A DNA stretch of 64,000 bases from Suillus spraguei (Eukaryota > Basidiomycota > Agaricomycetes > Boletales > Suillaceae), in NCBI GenBank assembly GCA_016800925.1, contig JABCPU010000123.1, positions 1 through 64,000 on the forward strand, read 5' to 3'. Made by a program: the position numbers and the translations under genes. Below the pieces are notes generated by a model that worked only from the letters and a program-made list of their open reading frames with translations, made no database searches and was not told the DNA's origin. This document shows, one piece after another, positions 31,770 to 40,964 of the stretch (position 1 is its first letter; each line of letters starts with the position of its first letter).

Positions 31770-33283
31770 ATGCAGCCTGCTAGTCAAACATCCACATACC
31801 CCCCCCCCCCACTTCCGCCCGGTTATGGCATGATGCTACCAAACTCGTATTCAGCTCCCTTCTTGCCTAGTCAGCCCTACAGTGCACTGTCAAGGGTACC
31901 GTACAAACCTGAACAATCAGACAGCAAGGACAACAATATGATCACAAGCCAGGTTATGTCCCCGCCCTTCACACAACCTGCACCTGCCTGCAAAGTTGCT
32001 GGTAGCCACTGTCCCAATGCAGTGTTATCCCAAGCTAAAGGGAAGAGGAAGGCACTCGCCACACCTAAGCCACCAACCAAGAAAATATTGGGTCGTGGTG
32101 GTCATGCTTCAGGTACACTGAATTACAATGATGATGATGTTGCTGCCCTGCTTGATGCATGCATGAACTGTCTTTCACTTGGCACAAAGGGTTGGCTTGC
32201 TGTTGAGGAAGAGTTTGCTGCATGGGCAGATAGCCATGAACATCCCACTTGTCCTGCAAAATCTCTTGAGCTTAAGTTTAAGCAGGTATGTACTCTTATC
32301 TACTGTGAACTCCAGTACTGATATTCTACTTTAAGTGGGTTCACACTATGAAGCCAACTAGTGATGCTGAGTGCCCTCCTCACATTGAACATGCTCATGA
32401 AATTGACTTCTGCATGAATGAGAATGAGAAGGCTGGCACCCAGGATCTCAATGATGATGAATTTGCCAATGAAGTTATTAATATCATGAGTGACAAAGAT
32501 AAGCCTCAGCAAGCTGGGACACCAAAGGTCTCTGTCAAGACTGAGATGCGAGAGCCCACACTTAATATTTCCTGTCATTCTGTTGGCACACCCACTCCTT
32601 GACCTCGCACCTCATGCACCTCAGGTTTCGATCTTCTAACTTCAATCACTGCTTCACTTAATCCTCAACTTCAAGCTGCTCAAGATGATGAGTGCACTGC
32701 TTGTACTTTGCAGACCACTCAACTTGTATCTATGTCCAACCAGTTGTGAGATGTGCACATGACCATTGATTCACTTTGTGATCAGCTTTTTCAATGTGAA
32801 TGTGAGCATGCTAATGCTGAGCATTGTGTGGACCATCTAGAGATGCAATTGGAAATGGCTTGACTTGTGCAGAAAGCTCCAGACTGCCGACTGATGCCAC
32901 AAATGCCACAACCACAATATGTATGCCATGAAACAAAATTCACTAATGGGGGAGCATCTACAATCTGAGTCTCACCTGATGATGAAGACGAGGGTTTTAA
33001 CTTTGGTCATGACAATTTCCATGATGTAGTCTCTCGACAGGATTACATTGAAGATCTGAAGACCAGTCGTCATACTATTCACAGACCCTCCACATCACCT
33101 ATCTATTCTTCAAGTGCACAATTCAATATGTCATTCACATTGACATCTTCCCATACTGGCACAAATAACTTATCAGTTGTGATCTCCTCACCAACTCATG
33201 CTAGTGCTGCAACTCAGCACATTCCACCTACCTTGAGTTGTTCAATGACTCAGTCTGTCTTGCCTGCTCATGCAGAAGACTAG
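31770..33283 (+). pseudogene. DUF6818/SANT-like partner protein of transposon 2
   Basis: ATG at 31770 (MQPASQTSTYPP) opens a Pro-rich N-terminus and a basic KGKRKALATPKPPTKK stretch. A Trp-containing helical domain follows: LNYNDDDVAALLDACMNC ... GTKGWLAVEEEFAAWADSHE ... KSLELKFKQ. An intron (about 32286-32335) leads into MKPTSDAECPPHIEHAHEID and DLNDDEF. From memory this is the domain annotated as DUF6818 in Agaricomycetes. After 32600 the frame has four in-frame stops, and a helical segment ends with AHAED and TAG at 33281-33283. Its position facing the transposase argues that it is the DNA-binding partner. Confidence 0.65.
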
Positions 33284-33365
33284 GCTCTCAACAAAACTCA
33301 AGTGCTTTCAACAGCGCAAAGTTTTCTCAGTTAGAAGATGATGGAGGTACTGAAGTATGTAGTAT

Positions 33366-33870
33366 GTATATATCTGGTTGATCTCTCGCAATTGGAACAT
33401 GCCCTTGGCTATGATACTCTAGATACAAAAAGACAGTGACCCAAAGATCCCCAAGTAGTGGGAAAGTGCTCCTTGAGTCACTGGAGAAGAACAAGGGCAG
33501 CAAAGATTACCGAAGAATAGAATTTGGTGCGGTGAAGACAACAAGGGAAGAATGTAAGTGGGATAAGGTCCTTGACCTACAAAATCCTTCTCGACCCTCC
33601 ATCAGATCCAGACAATAGGAGTACCAGATATTTCTCTGGTTGATCTCTTGCAATTGAAACATGCCCTGGGCTACAATACTCCAGGATTTGTTGGAGTAAG
33701 TATCATCACAGATGACCTTTGATGTGAGCATGAAAGCCAATATAAAAAGATGGTGACCTGAAGATCCCTGAGCAGTGGGAAAGCATGCCTTTGCCTTGAG
33801 TCACTGGAGAAGAACAAGGGCAGCAAAGGTTACCAAAAAATGGAGTTTGGTGCAGTGAAGGGCATAGGCA
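33366..33870. repeat. Diverged direct duplication inside transposon 2
   Basis: The block TGGTTGATCTCTCGCAATTG at 33373 recurs near 33636. GAGTCACTGGAGAAGAACAA at 33475 recurs near 33799, each followed by about 50 bp of similar sequence. A second duplicated pair (GGACAGGCAAAA... CTGCTC) lies at 33923 and 34199. No coding role is evident. Confidence 0.7.
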
Positions 33871-34466
33871 ATAAAATTGGGAAGCTTTACTTGGGAGTTA
33901 GAAGATGAAGGGAGGTACTCTGGACAGGCAAAAAGATGGGTAAAAAGATGGGTGATAAACTGCGCACATAAATGGGAAACCTGCTCACCATAAAATGGGA
34001 AAAGATGGGGGATGTTTGCACAACAGGAATACAATCTGCAGTTGAATGAGAGACATCAGGTGTGATGGCGGAGGATGGGCAGGTACTAAAGGTCCATGGA
34101 TGGCAGCCATAACAATGAGTGGAACAGGCGGTGTCGTGTCATGAAGGTTGATCTAAAAGTGCAGGTGTTAATGTCTGGGTGGGTGAGAATGTGAGTCTGG
34201 ACAGGCAAAAGATGAGTGATAAACTGTGCACATAAATGGGGAACCTGCTCTTGACCATAAAATATGTCAGAGTGTCTTGTTGTAGGCTGAGTGGGCTGAG
34301 GTTTAGGTGGTGCCTAAGTATGTGTGTTAAATTTCTACTACATACTTAACACATGGAATCAAGCTACGTGATCATTGCTATGCTAATGTGAAACTAACAT
34401 GTCTTCAAATTGTGCCCAAACCATCCTATCCTGCTCATCTTCTTGCCAAATTGGCATGTATACGCT

Positions 34467-36658
34467 TCATATTTGATTAATTCCTACCATCCAAACACAT
34501 ACATTATTGAGCTGAACACATGATTTGAGCAGATCACAACACTGCTCACTGAAGTCAATGTTGAGGGGAATGTGAAGATGTCCAAAGGAGCCCTGAAGAG
34601 CACACATGCCCCACTCTGCCATTTGACAAAAAGAAAGCAGCTGCCAGTCAAATAAAAGCTGCTTCTGTCTTTCAGCAGGATCATTAGGGAGGCGTTGTCC
34701 TGACTTGAGGGCTTTGATGCAACCAGCAATCTGATCTGTACCTCACAGGAAAGCCATATCAGTGACAAGGTAGTATCTGTCTGGTGTGTTTGCACTGAGT
34801 TTGTTGTAGATGGGTTGGGCCATGCAGGAGTCATGCCAGCTGCCTGGCACATTGAGGTGGCATTGAATTATTGAGCCTGCAAGTAGTAGCAATCAGAATG
34901 AAAGACTGAGCGGATGATTTGAACAACAGTGCACCATCAGCACTAAATGCAATGACCAAACTGACAAAGTGACTATGCAACCACTCATTATAAGTTGTGT
35001 TCTCAATCTCTTGGTCCTGGGATGTTTGCACAGGTAAGTTTAGTCCATCAAGTGTGCCAAACCTCCCCCTGTCAACAAGGGATGACACGCTGTAAAGATA
35101 CAACCTAACCTGGACTGTAGATAAACTACCTCCTAAGTTAGTATGTGTGGTCTTGTGCTCCATCTAGTCTGCTTCACTTGTCAAACAAGAGTGTTCAACC
35201 CTAAAGGGGGATGCCTGTTAGTATAGTCTAATCCAAGTCAAACCAGTGAGCGAATGTAGTGTTGTAGTCAGCAGTATGCTGCCATGGCTAGTGATGATGC
35301 CACAGGAACTAGCATGGTAAGTAGCAGTACTAGTGCTGTTGAAACAATGTCAGTAACTGTGTCGTCGAGCGAGTGGTGACAAGCAATAATATCAGCGGTA
35401 GCGGTAAGATGCGAGCAGTGCAAAGAAACAGTAAAGAAGGTCACAGTACTTTCAGCAGTAAAGTAGCAGTGTGCATAAAGTTCAGTCAAAGTAGGGGTCA
35501 AGGATCTAGCGGTATGCCAGCGGTAATGGTGAATGAGTGAAATTGATTAACGAGTGGTAAAGAACTTTAAAGACTAAGTCTACTACTGGGTAGATCCAGA
35601 GCTAGACACTAATCCTGACCTATAGTATGGTGAAAATAAGGTACAAATCAGGTACTGTATCGTGCAGGGTACGTGGTGCTTATATCCTAAATTGTATGTA
35701 CTCAGGATGCTTTAGGTGAAATCAGTAGCACTCAAGTGCAGTAACCGCCATATGTAAATGTAGCGCGAGGCAGCTGCAGCATGAGGCAACATGTAACAAG
35801 ACTTGCTGTGGAATCAGTGATAACGAACATAAAACAAACTACGCACCAAATGGAGCTATGCGGATGCAGCAAGGACATGGAAGGACATCAGTATGTGGAA
35901 CATGGTGCGGCAGTTGGGACAGTGTGCAGTAAGCGTGGATGCCGCCAGCAATGCTAAAGGGTTAAGACGGCCATGGACAAGTGGTAACTCCTATAGACGT
36001 GAGACGAGTGCTAAAAGATAGGGTTTCGAGGCCAGCGCCAATATGTTCATTACAGCACTATGACAAGTTCATTTAAAACTTGAAATTGATCCCCAGAAGG
36101 CCACTGGATGTAGGCTTCAGGGATGTTCTTGAGTGCACAAAGTAGTATAGCGAGGAAAAAATGTAGATAGCGTGAGACAGTTGTTGGGATAAGTGCAAAA
36201 ATTTGCATGAGGCCGACCTCTTGCATGGTTGAGTTGAGCCAATAAATAACAAGGCCTAATGCACCGGCAGTGTCCAGGGAATGTTGATAAGCATGAGAGT
36301 GAGCAGTGACAGGAATATCATTGCAGGGGATGGGAGTGATATCCCAAAGAGTTGCAAAGCCACATGAGAGAATGTAGTGAAACATAGGGACATCAATGCC
36401 CATGGTTGTGATAAATGCACAGTTGTTCTGTCCTGTGTAGAGTGCTTGCCAGGGAGTGTTCAGATGTGGATTAGGAAGTATGTCACTATGAATGATATAT
36501 CTTCTTCTTGTTTGCTGGCATTCAGAGCATTCATAGTGTGATTGTTCAGCTCCAACAAATATAAGGATGCCGAGAATTGCAATGAGCCTTCTCTGTAATT
36601 CATCATCTTCATCATCATCAGTCAGAGTGAGAGTTTTACCAGCTATGTTGTATGTCAT
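34467..36658 (-). pseudogene. Harbinger-like DDE transposase of transposon 2, split by a C-family LTR
   Basis: It starts MTYNIAGKTLTLTDDDEDDE at 36658. The upstream part runs through GIDVPMFHYILSCGFATLW, HSHAYQHSLDTAGALGLVI and PSGDQFQVLNELVI to 36059. After the LTR it resumes at 35086 with FGTLDGLNLPVQ (first Asp). An intron near 34879-34943 leads to HLNVPGSWHDS, YYLVTDMAF (second Asp) and QMAEWGMCALQGSFG (Glu), ending MVGINQI with TGA at 34467. A frame shift lies just after the insertion. Removing the LTR with an ancestral gcgc target restores GTC ATA GCG CGT CAT (VIARH). It encodes the cut-and-paste enzyme of this element, now dead. Confidence 0.82.
35091..36054 (-). repeat. C-family solo LTR, copy 4, inside the transposase of transposon 2
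   Basis: 964 bp, TGTAAAGATACAACC...TTCATTACA. Flanks acgc (35087-35090) and gcac (36055-36058) both derive from gcgc by one CpG-to-CpA change. Many GCGGTA motifs present in the 19330 copy are GCAGTA here. Confidence 0.85.
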
Positions 36659-36817
36659 GTTTAGAGTTTAGGAAGTAGAATTAGATCATAAAGTTTATTT
36701 GACTGTGTCCATGGTTTGGAATGAGTTTCTAGATGTAAATTCTACCTTGCCAAACATCCAAATTTTAAGGTTTAGAATGAGATCTGTATTTCCAAATCCC
36801 ATGGGAAGTCATCCATT

Positions 36818-39194
36818 GATCAATTGATGGCTCTGTCATGAGTGGCCCTTCGCTTTATTCTCATCTGTACATCTATAGGGGCAGACCCTTATGGTGACAA
36901 AATGACACCCAACAGCACAGCACACACTGAAGTTACATTATATTAATTAAATGTTAAACTTCAGTAATTCAGGATTTACCTGAAACTCATCAATTTCCCA
37001 AAGCCCAACTTGAAGTTGAACAACAATTCTCATAATTCCAGTTCCAGCTTCATCTAGCTTGTGAGTCACTGACACAATCTATTAGGTTGGGCTTGGTTGA
37101 ATGTTAGCTCGGGCTGGGATGCAAGCAGGTGAAGCTGCTCAGAAGAGAACTATGGACAATGAAATTCACTATCATAGTTCAAAGGAAAAACAAATGTGGG
37201 AAAGCAAATGGTACAGCCGCTCAGCTGGACGTATGGTACTGGCATCTGCACATTTCTTCTGCCTTGCTATAGCTCAGAACCGCCCATATCCTCATTTTAG
37301 GCATGACTTTCCATAAATTAATGGCAGCTGCATCAAATTTATAAATTTTCAACATTTCAACATCATTGCAATCCATGGCATCCTAGAAGACATACTCAGG
37401 CCATCCTCATCAAGATTAATGTCATAGGATTTGTTGAAGGCTTCAGCATAGGTCTCTGTAGGTCTCCACCCCATACTATAATCAATGAGCCTTGTCTGCT
37501 GCTGCCTATAGTACAATGGATCAGATTCTTTTACTTTCTAATGAGAAGTACAGAATTTTATCATTTAGGACCACTTAGTGCTCACCTCTGTTTCTGCCTC
37601 TTGCCACTCAGCAGCCAGGAAATCCCATCCTTCCTTGGCTTGTGCCTAACCCAATACTACACAAGTTACAGAAGGAGCTGTACCACAGTTTGCAACACCA
37701 TGGGCATAGAAGTTGAATGAGGCTTACCTTGCTGTGGTACTATGCAATTTGCCTATGCTACCGTTGCAGCTGGCAGTGTTTCAGGCTCAAAATTATTAAG
37801 ATTGACTCGGACAGGTGGCACCATCATGGTGCACAGTTGACACATACACTTCTCATCTAAACATATTAGCCACCTCATCTTAACTTATTAGTATGTCGAA
37901 GGCCAAGTTGTCTCTACTGTGCATGATAGTGGCATCAGAAGTCCTCATTACACCCCTTTCGTTTGCGACCGAGGCCTCGAGGACCAGTTGTGCAGGCTCT
38001 TGTTATACAGTTCTTGTTATGTGTTACACACAATGAAATGGTAGATTTGTTCACTTACATAAGTTTACACTTGTTTGTGCAATATTGATTGATATTGAAT
38101 TGTCCTCCACCGTACACGTAAGTTTGTGTGGCAATCCTCTATCGCCTAGAAGTTTATACTCCCATCTCCGGAGAGTAAGGGTCTGACTCTTGAGGTCCCT
38201 GCCAACACCTCCAGGCTAGTTGGCGTTCCTATCCCTCAAGTTTAACAGTTCCGCCATGCGTACATATTACTTTTGTTCTCCTTGCCTGTTTTCCCTCAAC
38301 CTCCGGAGAATAGCATCTAGGGTGTCCGACTACCGAGCAAGTCTGTTCTGCCGCACGTGCTTACTTTTCCCCAAAGAACGCGCATGGAAATAAGGAAGCA
38401 GACGCCGCCTGGGCGCTTCTCACTGCAAGTAGCAAAAAACCGTGCTTCTACAGCTACTTTCATGTCGATAGACCGGACTTCTCAGTACCGCTTCTGAACT
38501 CGCTAGACAAAAGGATCTTACTTTTCACGATATCTGAACGCGTGAAGTGCCCCAAACGGCTGCAATGCTATACTCTCGCCATGCCTGGAAACCACTGTCA
38601 AATTCCAGAGTGCTACAGTAAGGATCCTGTACTCAACCTACACTCTTCAGCCCATGTACAAAATGTATGTTTCTTAGATTGCTTCAACAGAAGTTTCAAC
38701 TGACTTATGATGGTATGGAGTGATGTTATCAAGAACCAGCGTAGCTAATACTTTCACAATAAATTAGCTGTATCATGAAGTCTCGATCATCATTTTTTGC
38801 TTCGTGGTGTTTCGAAGCCATGGCCAAAGTTGCAATACCAATGCCACAACGCGTGATCTATTTAATCTGGGGTATGTGTAATCCGTCATCAGATGATCAG
38901 ACTCTATAGGTTCAGGCAAATATCATAGGACTAATGTGCATGATCCGATGATGCGGCTCTCAGGCTGATGCAGTACTTTCGGTACCGAGGAGACTGGGGT
39001 AACCCGTGAGACCTTGCTGTAATACTGGTTGCGTGTGCAGCCGAGTCTGATGCTACGGAGTGCTCCGTAGCACTCTGTAGTGAATTACGTTTCCCTGATG
39101 GTCGGCGAACGTGGAATACAGCTGATTCGAAGTCTGTTTCAATTCGTTGCACTCCTACATAGAAATTAACTGATAGAGAGAAAAGTCGTATTTA
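36818..39194. other. Transition from transposon block to host genes; mostly no gene
   Basis: Apart from the decayed fragment at 37349-37665, no reading frame is convincing. An open stretch at 37101-37316 (71 codons, plus strand) has no recognisable features. The last few hundred bases (38900-39194) are probably the 3' flank of the lyase gene. I saw no LTR ends, TIRs or tandem arrays here. Confidence 0.4.
37349..37665 (-). pseudogene. Decayed two-exon gene fragment, probably transposon-encoded
   Basis: Exon piece AQAKEGWDFLAAEWQEAETE (37586-37645) is followed by a 48-bp GT...AG intron (37538-37585). A second piece then runs to a stop at 37349 and contains TRLIDYSMGWRPTETYAEAF and NLDEDGLSMSS. 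Splicing keeps frame. The pattern (charged helical W/E-rich piece, then a GWRP motif and acidic tail) recalls accessory proteins seen near basidiomycete transposons, but I cannot name it. Confidence 0.4.
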
Positions 39195-40609
39195 CTAACT
39201 AGGATAGCTAACTGCCAAAACACGCTCAACCATTTCCACAGACAGTCCCGTGTACCTAGCTGGATCGCAGAGTCCCTCAAGCTCCTCTTTCGATAGTCCG
39301 CTCTCCTGGACTTTATCATCCGCGCAGAGCAGTGTCAATAGAGGGAGATCCTCCCGGATGCTCCGCCTGCACAGTTCGTAAACTAAGTCATGTGCAAACT
39401 GTCGTCCTAATTTTGAAGCGAGGCCCATCATGACAGCCTCGCTTACTACAGCCCCTCTCGTGATTTCCAGATTTTTCTTCATGGCATCCGAATGCACTTC
39501 CAATCCTTTAATGAGCTCGGACGTATGCAGCAATGTAGCGTGCGTGAGAGTGCAGATCTGCGGGAGCGCGATCCACTCAATTTCCCAAGACCCGGTTGCG
39601 CGCTCATGATCCTCGACCATAGCCTCATACAGCGCTGCAGAGAGCTGACGGACAGTCGCGGTCATGGCGGTTATATACACGCTAGAGATTGGATTGCGTT
39701 TCTGTGGCATCGTCGAGGAGGAGCCGCGCTGTGGATAGAATGGTTCTGAGACCTCGCCGACTTCCGTTTGCATCATGAGCTTGACGTCAGTGGCGAATTT
39801 AGCACAGGTTCCCGTGAGAAGGGCGCAAAGGCCGCCAAACTCAGCAATGCGGTCACGCTCCGTGTGCCACGCAATCTCGGGGACTGATAGACCCAGTTTC
39901 TGGGCGAGGGCTGCTTGGCATTCGAGACCCCGGCCATCTTTGATAGCGGCAAGTGTCCCGGCAGCGCCACCGAATTCGAGCACGAGCAGACGGGATTTGA
40001 TTTCGGCAAGGCGTTGTTTGTGCCGCTCGAAGGTGGCGAGGAGGCGGGCCATTTTGAAGCCAAAGGTCATGGGTACGGCTTGCTGAAGGTTGCTACGAGC
40101 CACCATGAGGGTTGCTTTGTGGGTTTGGCAGAGACGACGGAGGTGCGAGGTAATAGCATTCAACACCTCTAAGATAAGATTGAGCGTATCGCGAAGTTGT
40201 AGGATCGTCGCGGTGTCGGTGACATCCTGCGACAATAAAGATTTGAAATCCAGTATTTATGACAAGAGCATGGCATGCAATGTACCTGGGTGGTAGCACC
40301 CCAGTGAGCCCATTCGCCTAGACCAGGCTGGATACTGTTTACATTCTGGACTATTTGTTTGACTAGCCCGAGGACAGGATAACCTATATTTTCTGTTTGT
40401 ATTCTGAGTTCATCGAAGTCAATGTTAGTGACATGGCAAAAGGCGATGATGGCATCGGCAGCCTGGCGAGGAATGATTCCGATATCTGCCTGGACAGATG
40501 CCAAAGATGCTTCGAAGAGGAGATAATAGGAAGTGCGTTGTGTGTCTGACCAGATGGAGGAGATAGCTGGAGTAGAGAATATGTTTCTAAAGATGACAGA
40601 ATCAGACAT
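39195..40609 (-). CDS. 3-carboxy-cis,cis-muconate cycloisomerase / adenylosuccinate lyase-like enzyme
   Basis: Two exons, 40286-40609 and 39195-40226, with a 59-bp intron, giving 451 residues. The start at 40609 (MSDSVIFRNIF) fits the family N-terminus. It belongs to the fumarase/aspartase superfamily: the signature loop GSSSTMPQKRNPIS is near residue 275, with WGATTQDVTDTA near 102 and HTERDRIAEF near 230. Across its length it resembles bacterial PcaB, for example LLVLEFGGAAGTLAAI, LMMQTEVGEVSEP and EAVMMGLASKLGR. PcaB lactonises 3-carboxymuconate in protocatechuate breakdown; canonical fungal adenylosuccinate lyase looks different. Substrate is not provable here. It is intact and divergent from the ABC transporter, with 355 bp between starts. 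Confidence 0.88.
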
Positions 40610-40964
40610 GATAGCTAAGGTCAAGAGGTCGGATCCGAGAAGGGAAGTTGCACCTTGCGCTCAAGGCCTCAATGTTTAAGCCTCATGACGAGTCTGCGTA
40701 ATCGTAGTCCCTTCGGTCATGGCTCGGCTGTAAGGCTCGGCCACGATACCGGGCATACTTGCTCTAAAAGTCCGCAATACTATGACGTACCCTTCGGTTT
40801 CATAACGTAAAATGCATTGTATAGGCCGCTCAGAAGTCCGATGCCATTACCATTTCGAATTCGGTCACCGAAGTATTTATTATGTCTATTCAGTCCCTCA
40901 GTTCTCCATTGTTTTTCTAACATATATCCAACTTTTCCCCTTCCACTCCTTTACGCTCCTCATC
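40610..40964. promoter_or_regulatory. Shared upstream region of the lyase and ABC transporter genes
   Basis: 355 bp between divergent start codons. An AT-rich TATTTATTATG lies at about 40876-40886, some 80 bp before the transporter ATG, followed by a pyrimidine-rich stretch (CTTTTCCCCTTCCACTCC) typical of fungal transcript starts. No operator can be assigned. Confidence 0.45.

Larger units (their letters stand above)
31260..36814. mobile_element. PIF/Harbinger-like transposon 2, with a DUF6818-type partner gene
   Basis: Imperfect inverted ends of about 48 bp (31260-31309 and 36767-36814) start GGATGACTTCC and are flanked by att on each side (31257-31259 and 36815-36817). Inside are a plus-strand SANT/DUF6818-like gene and a minus-strand DDE transposase, convergent as in Harbinger 1. 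A C-family LTR interrupts the transposase. The ends and TSD are less perfect than in Harbinger 1, so this copy is older. Confidence 0.8.

Noticed and set aside
31799..31811. Run of 13 C residues
   Set aside because: A homopolymer within the decayed DUF6818-type gene region; no structure or function inferred beyond a likely indel hotspot.
39195..40609. Naming the gene ADE13 (adenylosuccinate lyase)
   Set aside because: The superfamily signature is shared, but the full-length pattern resembles PcaB-type cycloisomerase more than fungal Ade13, so no symbol was given.
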